From NCBI GenBank assembly GCA_012934845.2, contig WNNJ02003609.1, positions 124,001 to 188,000 of the forward strand: DNA of 64,000 bases. The letters are read 5' to 3'. The stretch is from Pomphorhynchus laevis (Eukaryota; Acanthocephala; Palaeacanthocephala; Echinorhynchida; Pomphorhynchidae). The position numbers were made by a program, and so were the translations under genes. This document shows positions 47,101-59,648 of the stretch, one piece after another. Position 1 is the stretch's first letter. Every line of letters begins with the position of its first letter. The notes under the pieces are model-generated. The model worked only from the letters and a program-made list of their open reading frames with translations. It did no database searches and was not told the DNA's origin.

Positions 47101-47718
47101 TTTATCATTTTAAACTGTCGACACGCCGCGATTTCTAGTAAAATAGAAAGTGTGGAAAAACCACCTTTAGAATCCTGATAGTAATCAGTTAAATTCTAGT
47201 ACACGATTTCTAGTTACGTAATTTTCACAAATTCTTTTTTATATTTATTTACTATTATATAGTAAATAAATATTTACTATTATATTACTATTGCCATTCA
47301 TGTTTCAATCAGCGACCACAACATCTAAGATTATTGATAGTGTACACGCGTTATAGTATTTGGCCACATACATTTCATCTTGAATTCATCGCTTGCGCTA
47401 ATCATCATACCACAATCATATTTTTAGATATTAATTTATTAAGATTGATTTAGTCTTGTGACAAGCGTCTTAAATAAAATTACTGTTTGATTTCTCATTA
47501 TGGATCACATTGGACAAAATCGATTAGTGTATATTTTGATATATTAATAAATTATAACATCTATATTAATAACATCCATATTCTAACATCTATATTAATA
47601 AATTCTAGCCGGTGAAGTTAGTAAAACTTCAAGGGATTTACAGAGAAAAATAATGCCTGAATTCAAGTAATACATTAGGTCACGTTACAATAAATATTTA
47701 AGTTCTAAGTTCATGCAT
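44119..47718. other. AT-rich DNA without recognisable genes
   Basis: Frames at 45134-45415 (93 codons) and 45844-46083 (79 codons) lack recognisable features. An 11-bp hairpin lies at 45728-45755. Otherwise nothing is supported. Confidence 0.5.
45728..45755. repeat. Perfect 11-bp stem hairpin
   Basis: CTTGGACTTAA (45728-45738) pairs with TTAAGTCCAAG (45745-45755) around GCGGGA. A second small hairpin, TGACC/GGTCA, and AATAAA follow within 30 bases. Confidence 0.7.
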
Positions 47719-48955
47719 ACATTTCCTTAATTTTTAAAAAAGGTTACTGATAAAAGGTCTGATATCACAAAGCTTTATTCTCTTTTGATAAGGCTAGAAA
47801 GTGTTATTAGTCCTGGAAAAGTTTAAAATGTCACACATGTTTGTAGTTTTTCTGTCTATTGATATTTTTTATCATAACAATTGATAATATAATGCCGTAT
47901 TAAAAATAACAGATTTTGATCTTGAAATTTTGGAGAAGGATCAATAAAAATTGATCTTGATTGCATAATTCATATTTATGATAAATACGCCATTAGCGTG
48001 TATTTAAACCTGCTGCTATGCTGTTTTGTGGAATAAGAGCAGAAACCTGATAACATAGCAGTTACACCTGATGATCTCTAATCCTTACTCTGATACATCA
48101 TATGTTATTTATTAGTCAATTCATAAAAATTGACTCTTATTTTAAATTTCAATTTAAAATTTTAACTTGATATAAATTATATAAAATCTTATATAATTAT
48201 TTATTATTTATAATCATTTATCTTTATTTTTAATTTATTTATAGTATAAAATTTATAATTATTTATGTTATATTTACATATTTATATGCATCGCTATATG
48301 AATTGCAATACTGTTACATTATCTTAAAATCAAAAATCATACAATTATTAGCTAGCAATAATTAATTATTATGTTTAATCGAAATAATTTTATTCTTATA
48401 GTTCATACAAGTTCATCACCCACGTCATCCGAGCTCGTCTCGGTCCTCTAGTGGATAACATGTGTTGTATAATTTGATCAGTTTGCCTCTCAATACAAAC
48501 ATCACGTCACACTGGTCAAATAAAGTGACCATAATGGACACTATACATTGTCTTTCTTCAATTGTTTCACAAATAATTAAGAACCAAATTTTTTTACAAC
48601 TTTCCTTATTCTGGTACATCAGTAAATTAGAGGCCATCATTTCCGCCTGATTAGAGGCCATCAGTTTATTCGATTAGACAAGATCCGTTCCGCCTGATAA
48701 GATGTCAGCAGTTCATTAGATACAAGGTCATTAGATCCTCCGGATGACCTCTAATCTTTATTATGATACATCGTATCTTATTAGTGAATTTATAAAAATT
48801 GACCTTATTTTAAATTTCAATTTAAATTTTTAACTTGATATAAATTATATAAAATCTTACATAATTATTTATTATTTTTAAATTCTTTATTTTTAATTTA
48901 TTTATAGTATAAAATACGTATACTCAGTTATCTTATCTAATTTGTAGTAGGATCA
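47719..48955 (+). repeat. Left arm of a 7-kb inverted repeat, with two PLE tails
   Basis: 47719-48875 is the near-identical reverse complement of 53590-54762. Within it are a unique part (47719-47975), a PLE tail (47976-48290; GCTGCTATGCTG with GATAACATAGCAG, then CTGATGATCTCTAATCC), a part with a 78-codon minus-strand frame (48661-48425), and a second PLE tail (48690-48955). Two tails in the same direction around the middle part resemble terminal repeats. The 78-codon frame (MASNQAEMMASNLLMYQNKE at its start) is unrecognised. Confidence 0.8.
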
Positions 48956-50943
48956 ATAAAAATGGTATCGATTCGACTTCAAAATTCTATACAGAATGTA
49001 GTATTTTCAGTCAAATTAAAATATTTTATATAATACGCAATTTTATTTCTAAAAGGTTCCATATTCATCTTTTCTATCTCCGTTTGTCATACTTACAAAA
49101 TGCATCTTCAGCTTACCAATTGATAACTGTCGAGAACTGTCTTGGAAACTCGACATGCATATCGAATATGGATACATTTTTGTACATATTCTTTTAAGAT
49201 TTTTAACTTAAAATTTTTATTTTTTAAAGAAAAATAATTATGAACTTTCAATTATGGAAATATTTACAAATTTAAGGGAAACAAGTTGTTTCTTTAAGTT
49301 TAGGTAATTTTAGAAGGAAAATTAAAAACAACTGATTCTTATTAATATAAAATAAGATTTGTCAAATCCCTAACAAATTTAATTTTAAAATATTTTTGTC
49401 CTAAAATTATATGTTTAAGATATATCTTCCAACTCAACAATTTAATTATAAACTTAAGTACAAGAGAATTACAATTTTTATATAATTATTTAATTATAAT
49501 TAATTATAATTTATTATGATTATTTAATACCGTTTTTTAGATAAAAATGTAAATGATAAAAAGCTGTTTTGCGAAATTTAAGTGCAACGCATAATGCCTC
49601 ATTGTTTTGAAGAAGTAATGACGATGTCAATTGATAATTGGCAATGACTAAATATAAAATGTTACATTCGTAATCATTCCTTTTGTTTGGTTGTTATTAT
49701 TATCAATTCTAAAATCGCGAGAATCACTGTTAATGGATACCGGTATTACTGCGTATTTAACTGCTATCCTCTTTTTCTTGTGTACTATTTTTTTGTATAT
49801 TACTCTTACATGGTCATAGTCAATGTAGAAAATACTAGATTAGAAATTTTATTATTTTAAGATGGTTTAATAATTCATGGATTAAGAAAAAAATTGACAA
49901 TTAAACGGTTAGTCAAAGATATTGATTTCAGCTATTAACCTGTCTTGTAAATGATGGTAAACTCATTTAAATAATTGTCAATTATTATAGATAAGATGCA
50001 GATAGAATGTCGCGAATAGAATATTCACATGTAAAAATTATTATTATTAAAATATAAAAAATATAAAGTATATTTTAGTATATAAGTAAAATTTTATTTT
50101 CAATAAGGATATCTATTTTACATATTATTATTTTATTGATTGTTTAATTTTTAACTAATTTTTTAATTATTATTTTATTTAATTTACAATAGAATATTTG
50201 TTTACAATAAAGCAAAATGACAGTCACCTTAGTACTTACTTTAAAATATAACTTATCCAAACTTTCACATGTATGTGGAAGTCTGCCTAGCATATGTTTG
50301 TCTGCTAATAGATGACTGTCGACGTGTCTATTGCCGTTGATATATTAAAGAATCGTAGACGTCATTGATTTTGGTAACTAAAGCAATAACACCAATGAAT
50401 TTGACTACCAAATGCTTATCGAATAATAATTAAAGATGTATTTTGCTAGATTTCAAATTTTCAATTCCATTTGCAGTATATATTTTAATCCAGTCTTTTC
50501 GTTAGTATTAACTGCCTTAGATCAGTTTCTACTTTATAATAAATTATTAATTGCGTTTGATTGACAAGTTGTAATCATAACTTTATGATTGCAACTTAAT
50601 TACATTAGATTCTGTTACAAATAGCTAAAAAAATTCCATTTAAAAAATCATGTTGTAACTTACACGATTAACAATTTTCAAATAACATTTAATTTGTATT
50701 AAAACAAACATCATTACTGATTGTATTAATTATATAATCGGGAATACCGCATATTAATTTTGCATATTTAGAAAATTTGGATATTTAAAATAATTTATTT
50801 TTTGTACATTTTTTAATGTATAAAAACTGCCACTTCGTTCGTAATTTTCCTACATTGCATAACGTTTAATAATTTCTGTGTTTATTAATTTAAATGTTAA
50901 TTGTATTTATGACGTATTGTCCTAATAAGTAACGATATTGACT
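48956..50943. other. AT-rich DNA without recognisable genes
   Basis: Inside the large inverted repeat but without recognised genes or repeats. Confidence 0.5.
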
Positions 50944-51350
50944 TTCTTCCAAATCATTTAAATAATTTACTTGATACATATTTTAATTTAGGTTACTGTA
51001 AAAATATCATCAAACAGCAGAAAGTAAAATATATAAATCAACACAATATTATTAAAAATAAATTTAAACTATTAACCGAAAATTTTTATGGATGGATAAT
51101 AAATAACATACTTTGTATTAGAATAAGATACTATATAATCAAATTTAATCAGAGGAAATACGTTGTTAGCATGTGTTAGGCCCCGCTGCTATGTTGAATA
51201 GAGGAGTTAGGGTCGAAACCTGATAGCATAGCAGTTCCTACTGATGACCTCTAATTCTTATTATGATACAATTTCTGTTATTTAGTAGTCAATTCATAAA
51301 AATTGATTTTTATTTAAAATTTTAATTTTAAATTTTATCATTATCTTCTT
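50944..51350 (+). mobile_element. PLE fragment: RT C-terminus and tail
   Basis: TTTCTTCCAAATCATTTAAA begins the match to the RT C-terminus, which ends at AATTTTTATGGATGGATAAT. The tail follows: GGCCCCGCTGCTATG, then GGGTCGAAACCTGATAGCAT and CTGATGACCTCTAATTC. GGCCC pairs with GGGTC (one G-T) just before GAAACC. The distal tail is cut at about 51350. Confidence 0.8.
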
Positions 51351-51606
51351 ATTTTTCTTCAGCGTTTGTAACGCTTCGTTACGGAGTTCATCTAAAAATA
51401 TTGAAAATAAAAAATGAAGTGATTTCAGCATAAGTTAAAACCACAAAGTCAAAGAGTTGACAATACCAAATCTTTAATTAAACGTACTTTATTATTTTTA
51501 TTTCGTTTGACATCAGTGCAATATCTTTGTTGGTAATATATTAAGATTAAGTTTGTAATTTTTTGTTTTTATTTATCTTAATAGATAAATATTTTGAATA
51601 TTTATA
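51351..51606. other. Spacer between PLE fragments
   Basis: AT-rich. AGCGTTTGTAACGCTTCGTT near 51360 forms a small palindrome. No gene is supported. Confidence 0.5.
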
Positions 51607-52140
51607 TATATGAAATATATGTTTCGATATACTGATTAAATATGTATTTAATTCTAGTAATTTTTATTCAATGAGCGAAAATATTTATCCAGCAAGCCTT
51701 ATTCTTAATAAAACCAATATTAATGATAAAGAAGGTTTTTATCTAGTTATGAACATTAAATTAGCATCAATTAAAACTAGTATTAATTTCTATCGTCAAG
51801 ATGACATATTTAAATTTACAAAAAAAACATATTTTTGCATGAGCATTCATGCATACCATATAATATAAAATATAATACATTAAATAATGAAATTTTAAGA
51901 ATTGCAACAATATGTAATGATATTGGTTTTCTTCAAAATCATTTAAATAATTTAATAGATACATATTTTAAACTAGGTTACTATAAAAATAACATCAAGC
52001 AGAAAATTTTAAAATATAAAAATCAACACAATAATATTAAAAATAAATTTAAAATCATTAGTGGGAAATTTTTATGGATGAATAATAAATAATATACTCT
52101 GTATTAGAATAAGATACTATATAATCAAATTTAATCAGAG
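51607..52140 (+). mobile_element. PLE RT fragment, tandem copy 1
   Basis: Begins at ATGAAATATATGTTTCGATA, just before RT motif C, and runs through the C-terminus to ATTTTTATGGATGAATAATA and the first bases of the tail (AATCAGAGGAAATA). Motif C is lost (the text reads RYTD before a stop). Frames at 51671-51868 and 51835-52092 cover the rest. Confidence 0.8.
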
Positions 52141-52525
52141 GAAATATATGAAATATATGTTTCTATACATTGATGACATATGTGTATTTAATTCTAATAA
52201 TTTTTATTCAATAAGCGAACAAGTTTATCCAGAAAGCCTTATTCTTAACAAAACCAATATTAATGAGAAAGAAGGTGTATATCTAGATATGAACATTAAA
52301 TTAACATCAAATAAAACTACTTTTAATTTATATCGTAAAGATGACATATTTAAATTTACAAGAAACATATTTTTGCATGAGCATTCATGCATACCATATA
52401 ATATAAAATATAATACATTAAATAATGAAATTTTAAGAATTGCAACAATATGTAATGATATTGGCTTTCTTCAAAATCATTTAAATAATTTAATAGATAC
52501 ATATTGTTTTAACAAAAAAAACTGA
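52141..52525 (+). mobile_element. PLE RT fragment, tandem copy 2
   Basis: Starts at the same RT position as copy 1 (ATGAAATATATGTTTC) and is joined head-to-tail to its truncated tail. YIDDI is intact. The frame at 52148-52525 runs to NNLIDTY and then diverges at 52505. PLEs are known for such partial tandem arrangements. Confidence 0.8.
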
Positions 52526-53282
52526 AATATAACCAAATTTACTATTTATCCATTAATACTTACCGTTTATTATTTTTAATATACTCTTATTAAAGTCGTG
52601 CTAATGTGTATTAAAATTATTTAACTGAAACTTTAAGAATTATTTACTTTGAAAAATCATTTGAATATTAAAAGTGCGTTATTTATATGCGATTTTCCCT
52701 GTCTTTATTATTCTGGTAATAATTCTATGATTGATCAATTGTCTTGCTAACTGTGCAGAAGGCATCAGCTGCAGCGATTATATTATACAACGATTTTGCG
52801 ATTCCTTAAATGGCTAAATTATTTTATGCAAAGGTTTATAACAATTACATAGATTTTGATTTTAACATGCACACCCATTTGGTTAGTTCTACTAGCTGTT
52901 TAAATGGAGTTAAAATTTAAAATTTAATTTAAAATAAAATATTTGACTTTATAAAATTGATCTAATATATTTTTAATTGTGATAAACGCAAAGGTTTATC
53001 ACAATAACGTAAATTTTGATTTTATTATTTTATTACACATTTTTTTAATATTATTTTATTTTTATGCACATACATTTGTAAGTTCTACTAGCAATTAAAA
53101 TGACTTTTCTATTTAAACGTATATTTTTATCAGACTCGAAAATACGTTGACTTTAGTAAATCCAATGATCATTGTAAATAAAAAATTGCTTACCACATAA
53201 ATGTTTTTGTTTAATTTTAAGATACAATTTTATAACTTATTATTTTAATTTTTAAAAGAACCAAGATTACTTTATTATTTGA
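52526..53282. other. AT-rich DNA without recognisable genes
   Basis: GCAAAGGTTTATAACAATTAC and a near copy recur near 52830 and 52988. No gene is supported. Confidence 0.5.
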
Positions 53283-54762
53283 TAAATCAGATCAGCTAAA
53301 TGAATCTACGTATTTTATATTATTTCTAAATTAAAAATAATACTAAATAATAAGTAAATAATAAATAATTATAATATTTGTTATTATTTATAATAATAAA
53401 TAAAATATGTTTTAACTTGGCTTGTGGCGTCTGCCGGTCCTCTTCTGCATCCAGCAGTGGGAGGCCCCCGGCACTGATGAATCAAAACGATGACTAAACG
53501 GTACTAATTATCGTTTTGTCGATTCTTTCGTGTCTGCTAAACTGATGATAAACAACTTCTTACGGAATCCCCTCATCTCTTATAAATAATTATAAATAAT
53601 AAACAACTTTTATATAAGATTTTGTATAATTTATATCAAGTTAAAATTTTAAATTGAAATTTAGAATAAGGTCAATTTTTATAAATTTACTAACAACATA
53701 CGATGTATCATAATAAAGATTAGATGTCATCCGGAGTATCTAATGACCTTGTATCTAATGAACTGCTGACATCTTATCAGGCGGAACGGATCTTCTCTAA
53801 TATAATAAAATGATGGCCTCTCATCAGGCGGAAATGATGGCCTCTAATTTACTGATGTACCAGAATAAGGAAAGTTGTAAAAAAATTTGGTTCTTAATTA
53901 TTTGTGAAACAATTGAAGAAAGACAATGTATAGTGTCCATTATGGTCACTTTATTTGACCAGTGTGACGTGATGTTTGTATTGAGAGGCAAACTGATCAA
54001 ATTATACAACACATGTTATCCACTAGAGGACCGAGACGAGCTCGGATGACGTGGGTGATGAACTTGTATGAACTATAAGAATAAAATTAATTCGATTAAG
54101 CATAATAATTAATTATTAATTATTGCTAGCTAATAATTGTATGATTTTTGATTTTAAGATAATGTAACAGTATTGCAATTCATATAGCGATGCATATAAA
54201 TATGTAAATATAACATAAATAATTATAAATTTTATACTATAAATAAATTAAAAATAAAGATAAATGATTATAAATAATAAATAATTATATAAGATTTTAT
54301 ATAATTTATATCAAGTTAAAATTTTAAATTGAAATTTAAAATAAGAGTCAATTTTTATGAATTGACTAATAAATAACATATGATGTATCAGAGTAAGGAT
54401 TAGAGGTCATCAGGTGTAACTGCTATGTTATCAGGTTTCTGCTCTTATTCCACAAAACAGCATAGCAGCAGGTTTAAATACACGCTAATGGCGTATTTAT
54501 CATAAATATGAATTATGCAATCAAGATCAATTTTTATTGATCCTTCTCCAAAATTTCAAGATCAAAATCTGTTATTTTTAATACGGCATTATATTATCAA
54601 TTATTATGATAAAAAATATCCATAGACAGAAAAACTACAAACATGTGTGACATTTTAAACTTTTCCAGGGCTAATAACACTTTCTAGCCTTATCAAAAGA
54701 GAATAAAGCTTTGTGATATCAGACCTTTTATCAGTAACCTTTTTTAAAATTTAAGGAAATGT
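53283..54762 (-). repeat. Right arm of the 7-kb inverted repeat
   Basis: 53590-54762 mirrors 48875-47719 closely, including the 78/79-codon frame (here plus strand, 53810-54049) and both PLE tails (now minus strand). The PLE tail on the inner side extends to 53283 but is split by a GC-richer insert. The outer edges are sharp: AGGAAATGT at 54754-54762 matches ACATTTCCT at 47719-47727. Confidence 0.8.
53405..53585. mobile_element. GC-richer insert in the right arm, unclassified
   Basis: About 180 bases absent from the left arm interrupt the PLE tail. The insert contains CTTCTGCATCCAGCAGTGGG, GGCACTGATGA and an 8-bp inverted pair AAAACGAT/ATCGTTTT. Words like CCAGCAGTGGGA occur at RTE and SINE 3' ends, but the class is not established. 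Confidence 0.45.
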
Positions 54763-54784
54763 ATTATGAATTTATGACTCTTTT

Positions 54785-54897
54785 AAAATAAGAGTCAATT
54801 TTTATGAATTGACTAATAAATAACATATGATGTATCAGAGTAAGGATTAGAGGTCATCAGGTGTAACTGCTATGTTATCAGGTTTCTGCTCTTATTA
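54785..54897 (-). repeat. Extra copy of the PLE tail segment
   Basis: About 112 bases identical to 54339-54451, lying just outside the right arm in the same direction. It ends inside CTGCTCTTATT and gives way to A/T-rich sequence. Confidence 0.8.
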
Positions 54898-55224
54898 TAT
54901 TTTATAATATAATATTATAAAATGATCTTTTGAATAAAATCTTTTCAACTCGATAGGTATTAAAAACTCACAGATCCTAAATGGGAACGCCGTGTTCTTA
55001 TGTCTATCCAGATTGTTTTTAAAAGGCACTTAGTTTCGTTCATTTGTCCTTTCCAATCTTTAAATATGGAATTATATGGCAACCTTTCCACTGCAATCCA
55101 TATGGAATTTATTTACGACAAGCTCTCCATGCAACATTGTTATTGTGACCAGGAAATTTTGTCAATTTCATGGTTGTCGCAATGATGGTAGCGCTATAAA
55201 ATCTTAAAATTATAAAATAAATTT
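54898..55224. other. Weakly coding-looking stretch
   Basis: A 61-codon plus-strand frame at 55000-55185 is preceded by CTCACAG, a possible splice acceptor, and DPKWERRVLMS. No family is recognised and the frame could be chance. Confidence 0.2.
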
Positions 55225-55425
55225 ATATAAAATCTTATTACATCGGATTTTATATAATTTATATCAAGTTTAAATAAAAAATTGAAATTAAAAATAAAAA
55301 TTATTTTTTATAAATTGACTTATAAATAACATACGATGCATTACAATAAGGATTAAAGGCCATCAGGATGAACTGCTATGCTATCAGGTTTCGATCCCTA
55401 TTCCTTAAACTTGTATAAGATACAA
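55225..55425 (-). repeat. PLE 3' tail
   Basis: On the minus strand: GATCGAAACCTGATAGCATA, GCAGTTCATCCTGATGGCCT, then the distal tail CTTGATATAAATTATATAAA. The proximal hairpin is mostly lost. Confidence 0.7.
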
Positions 55426-55587
55426 GTTTTCCATGGTATAAAAGCTGTTGCATAAATAAATTTTTTAAGGTAGCTTTCATATTAATTATAATTTTGTATC
55501 CTTGCATAGAGCAGATATAGCTGTCTTGGTATTGTGAAATATTTTATTTGTCTACTCAAAACGTGAAATTAAAATAAATTATATTTA

Positions 55588-55815
55588 TCTTTTTGTGTTG
55601 GCAGTTCAGCACAAAAAGATAAAAATTCTTTTCAATATTTCGCAACTATTTTATGTCATCAGGAATATTTTGATCTCTATATGCTTAAAGGAGAATATTC
55701 AGTATTTGATGAATAGTCAGCATTTTACGATGGAGTCAACTGATTCCATCTGAACATGGCATCAAATAGTTGCCGAAATATTGAAAATAATTTTAATGTC
55801 CTTCCTCTCGACTTT
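55588..55815. repeat. Foldback repeat (family 5)
   Basis: Imperfect arms: TTTTCAATATTTCGCAACTA on the left mirrors TAGTTGCCGAAATATTGAAA on the right. The right arm reads CTGAACA, T, GGCA...TGCC, GAAATATT; the left arm (minus strand) reads CTGATGA with a weak helix, then GAAATATT. A small hairpin (CTTTTTGTG/CACAAAAAG) marks the left edge. Confidence 0.7.
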
Positions 55816-57578
55816 GCCTTTAATTATCCAAACAAACAATTATTCCAACCTGACTATTTTTGTTTCAAGATAAAGAAATGTATATTTCTATTTCTAAAAT
55901 AAAGAAATATTTCTAAAGAAATGAATAATTCAATTTTAAGATGGAATTGAATTTATTTGATTTCCCAAAAAATCAAATGAAATGTTCAAATGGAATTTAT
56001 TAGTTGCTTAAGAAAGAATCTGTAATGGATAAAATATGACAAAGTATTTTATTTTGCAACACAAAACGGTAAAATTTTCTTTGTTCTAACAAATTGAAAC
56101 AATTGAAATATGTACGAATATTTAAACGTTCGTTTAATATAATATATAATGGTTATAAAATACAATAATGTTGAGATATTATGATCTCATATTAAAAAAT
56201 ATTTTCCTTCCTCTATTTTAGACAACTTTAATCAACTATAATAAACTTTATTTTCTAATTGTTGATAATTAACTTTATATTTGTTCATAAACCGTAATGT
56301 ATCAGAAAATATTTTTATGACGTCATTACATTTAATGCAAGATTACATCGAATGTAATTCATTACATTGAATTACATCGAAGTATTGCACACATAAATAA
56401 ACTACCGATTTGGCTAAATTTAAACTTAATAATTTAATAATCACTGATGTTTTTTGTTTTATTGCTTTGCTATAAATCGATTTTACATGCAAATTGTTAA
56501 ATTCTATCAAAGTGGCTCATATTCAATAAGATATGCAAATATGATGTCATTCGAAAAATAAAAACTCACGAGTTGCATACACAAGTAACTATAGATCACC
56601 CGAAAACAGATTTAATATATAAAAACCAAATCAGAATATAGGGGATTATATCAAGTCCTAATTATTAAAGTCTCATTATACCCGATAGTATAGACATTAG
56701 GCAGTTTATATAATCCATATGTAATATTTAAACATTCCATTTTGTCGGCTTACATAATAATAAAATGTCGACATCATAAAATTTAATAATAATCTAATCA
56801 CAGTCTTTGCAGGGAAACGGCTTTTGCCAAAGCAAATCTAATTTTGGAGTGTAATCGCTGTATTATTTGGAAGATCTATCAGTTTTCACTCTGTCAGTAT
56901 CTTCGGAATCATATTCACTGATGGACAAATTCAATCGCTTGTTGCAAATATTAGTAAGAAAATTTGTCTTTTACAATTCTCGCTAATAGTTCTCTACACT
57001 TGACTGTTCTCCGCCGCTTATGATTTTGAAAGTAAATGTCGGGAGAGGTTTGGTATAGGACGGAACAAATTATGATTAAAAACATAAACGTCCATTATGG
57101 ACTTTTGTATAATACTATACAAATAACTATCGACGGTCCCTAGACCATGCAGATAAACCGGTGGTCTTAAATTTTTAAAAATACGAAAACCGATTAAACC
57201 CACAGTTGATCATTCTGCAGTTAATCACTGAAGAATATTACTAGAAAATTCTCTTATCATCAGCAAATCGTAATCGTAGAGCGTACGACAACTGCCAATG
57301 TTAAATTAATGTACGAAAATGCATCCAAAGAAATATAGCCGCGTCATTACAAAGAAACGTCTGCATGACTGATAGATACCGCCTTCGTTGTCCCCATTTT
57401 TGTTTCTCACCCACACGAGACTGATTAACATTTTTTACCGTTATTTATATATATCCTCTCCTGGATGAATTATAGCTAATTAAATTTAAACATTCGTTCT
57501 TCTTTGATCGTCCTCGCTTTAACATAACCTGCCAATTATTTTGCGTAATTAGTTATGAATGATAATAGAATTTATAAA
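55816..57578. other. AT-rich DNA without recognisable genes
   Basis: A slightly GC-richer patch at 57000-57400 has a 61-codon minus-strand frame without recognisable features. Nothing is supported. Confidence 0.5.
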
Positions 57579-57684
57579 GTTTTTCAGGAACAAAGAATAA
57601 AATAGTTGGACGAGAATCCCACTTTAAATAGTTGGATATTTTCTTCTTTCAAAGAAAATATTGTTTTCTTTGTTCCTGAAAAAC
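57579..57684. repeat. Short foldback
   Basis: GTTTTTCAGGAACAAAG (57579-57595) mirrors CTTTGTTCCTGAAAAAC (57668-57684). ATAGTTGGA occurs twice inside. No hammerhead-type motif. Confidence 0.8.
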
Positions 57685-57989
57685 TATATATATATGAGAT
57701 GGATTAAAATTATGGGTTTAGTATTGATTATAGAATTATTATTCCCATTTATGTTTCATACACTTCCGATTGAATATAAACACTAATGTTGCTTTAGACC
57801 AAATTTAGATAGCCTCAATAGCTTATGGCCACACACTATAACTATAAAGGAGTATCTACGCATTCCACCTTGAAAATGTATCGAATTTCAAATTTGACAT
57901 TTTTAAAATTTTAGGAAATACAATTTTTGATTACGCATGGATTGACAATCACGTAGTTGACCGATCAAATAAATTAATATTAAATGATG

Positions 57990-58285
57990 CTGCTCAAAAA
58001 TTCCAAGCATGTTGGGCGAGGAATAGAGGCAGAGACTTGATAACATATCAGTTTCTCCTGATGACCTCTAATCCTTATTCTTAAACATCGTATGATATTT
58101 ATTAGTCAATTCATAAAAATTGACTTTTATTTTAAATTTCAATTTTTTATTTTAAGTTGATATAAATTATACAAAATCTTATATAATTATTTATTATTTA
58201 ATTATTTGAAATTTATTAAGCATTATTTTTTAATTTATAAATAATATAAAATACGTAGACACAGTTTGCTGATCTGATTAATTAT
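57990..58285 (+). repeat. PLE 3' tail
   Basis: CAGAGACTTGATAACATATC, CTCCTGATGACCTCTAATCC, AGTCAATTCATAAAAATTGA and the end ATACGTAGACACAGTTTGCT followed by GATCTGATT. The proximal hairpins are decayed. Confidence 0.75.
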
Positions 58286-59094
58286 TTGTTGATTTCAAAC
58301 TCAATAAATTATTTGTTGCGTTAATTTCAACGCGTTCATTGTTATTTGTTACGTTGATTTCAAAGACATCAATAAAATATCGATGTTAAAACTGTTTCAG
58401 GGAAGAAACCACGATAACTAACCGTTCTATGCACGATAGAATTATTTGTTTTCGGAACTCATCAATTCGTTATCATCCGACGAATTTAATTTAATAAAAT
58501 GTAATTTCACTACTTAATTAATTTCATAATTTATCAGCTAAATTTAAAAACATGAAACGCACATTTGTTTAATTATTAAGATTTCAATAATATAATTTTA
58601 ATTATAATAATATTTTTTAATTATTTAAATTTATAGTGCAATTATTTTCAAATTTGACACTGACAATCTATCATAAATTAAGAGTATAAAAGATAAATTT
58701 TAATAACTTATAAATACATGTTTATAAATAATTTAAAGTTCTTATTAAAATTTCCATTTACATATTTGCTTTATTGAAGGTATTATCCATAATCTGGAAA
58801 CATCTGTCTTTCATTATCGCAAATAATTAAGATAATATTCAACCAAAATCAAAAATCGCAAATAAAATCACTAATTTTTAATCAAAATCACATTTATCAC
58901 AATTTATTGTATTTATTCATGTAATAAAATGAGATTATTAAATAATACTTCAAAATAATTGTTATAAACGTTTAATGTTTTCAAGTACAAAAATCAACAT
59001 TATGATTTGTGATCAAAATGTTTAGCAATCGCACTGTGCATTTTAAATAAAAACTATTCATATTCTTCTGTGGTGTATAAATTTTACGGAGCTA
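58286..59094. other. AT-rich DNA without recognisable genes
   Basis: TTATTTGTTG/ACGTTGATTTCAA words repeat three times near 58280-58370. No gene is supported. Confidence 0.5.
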
Positions 59095-59250
59095 AGATTA
59101 AATTTTCTAAAAAGTCTTCGCCGTCTATATTTCGCCATCTAGCACTTACATCATCAGAATAATTTATTTTTATTAACATGTCGAATAAATAATATTCTGA
59201 AGATGTCGACATCCAGTTGACGAAATTAAGTTTTTAAATTATTTTCAAGA
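59095..59250. repeat. Foldback repeat (family 6) with hammerhead-like core
   Basis: The right arm (plus) reads ATTCTGAAGATGTCGACATC onward: CTGAAGA, T, GTCGAC-ATCCA-GTTGAC (6 pairs, one G-T), GAAAT. The left arm (minus) reads CTGATGA, T, a weak helix, GAAATATAG. Helix I is not convincing in either arm. Confidence 0.65.
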
Positions 59251-59648
59251 TTTTAGATTCATTAAATACATAATTTTTAATGATGTATACAGTTGCATTC
59301 TGCTGGTAGCACCTTGTTTAGATTACCCGATTAAAATCAATCGAAGACACTGTTTTACAATATGCTTTTTTAGAGACTTTGTTTCTACAGAATAATTAAC
59401 GATATGTTAGATTACCAAAAACAATAGCAATCGAATAATTATTAATTGCAAAAAGACAATTATTGAAAATTTGAAGATTTTTCAATAGCAATTTGTTTTG
59501 TTATTAATTTAAAAATTGTTTGAAAATGGACAGGATGTCGATACTAAATAACACAAAATATTTAAGTAATTGACTTGACGTTAATTAATTATTATTTATC
59601 TATTAAATAATTTGTATTAATTCGGTTTTATCTTTTATTTGATTATAG

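Noticed and set aside
48425-48661. 78-codon frame conserved in both arms of the inverted repeat, taken as evidence of selection
   Set aside because: The arms are near-identical DNA, so conservation of the frame says nothing about selection. Kept only as part of the repeat description.
57018-57203. 61-codon minus-strand frame as a host exon
   Set aside because: No splice signals, family motif or composition shift strong enough to support it.
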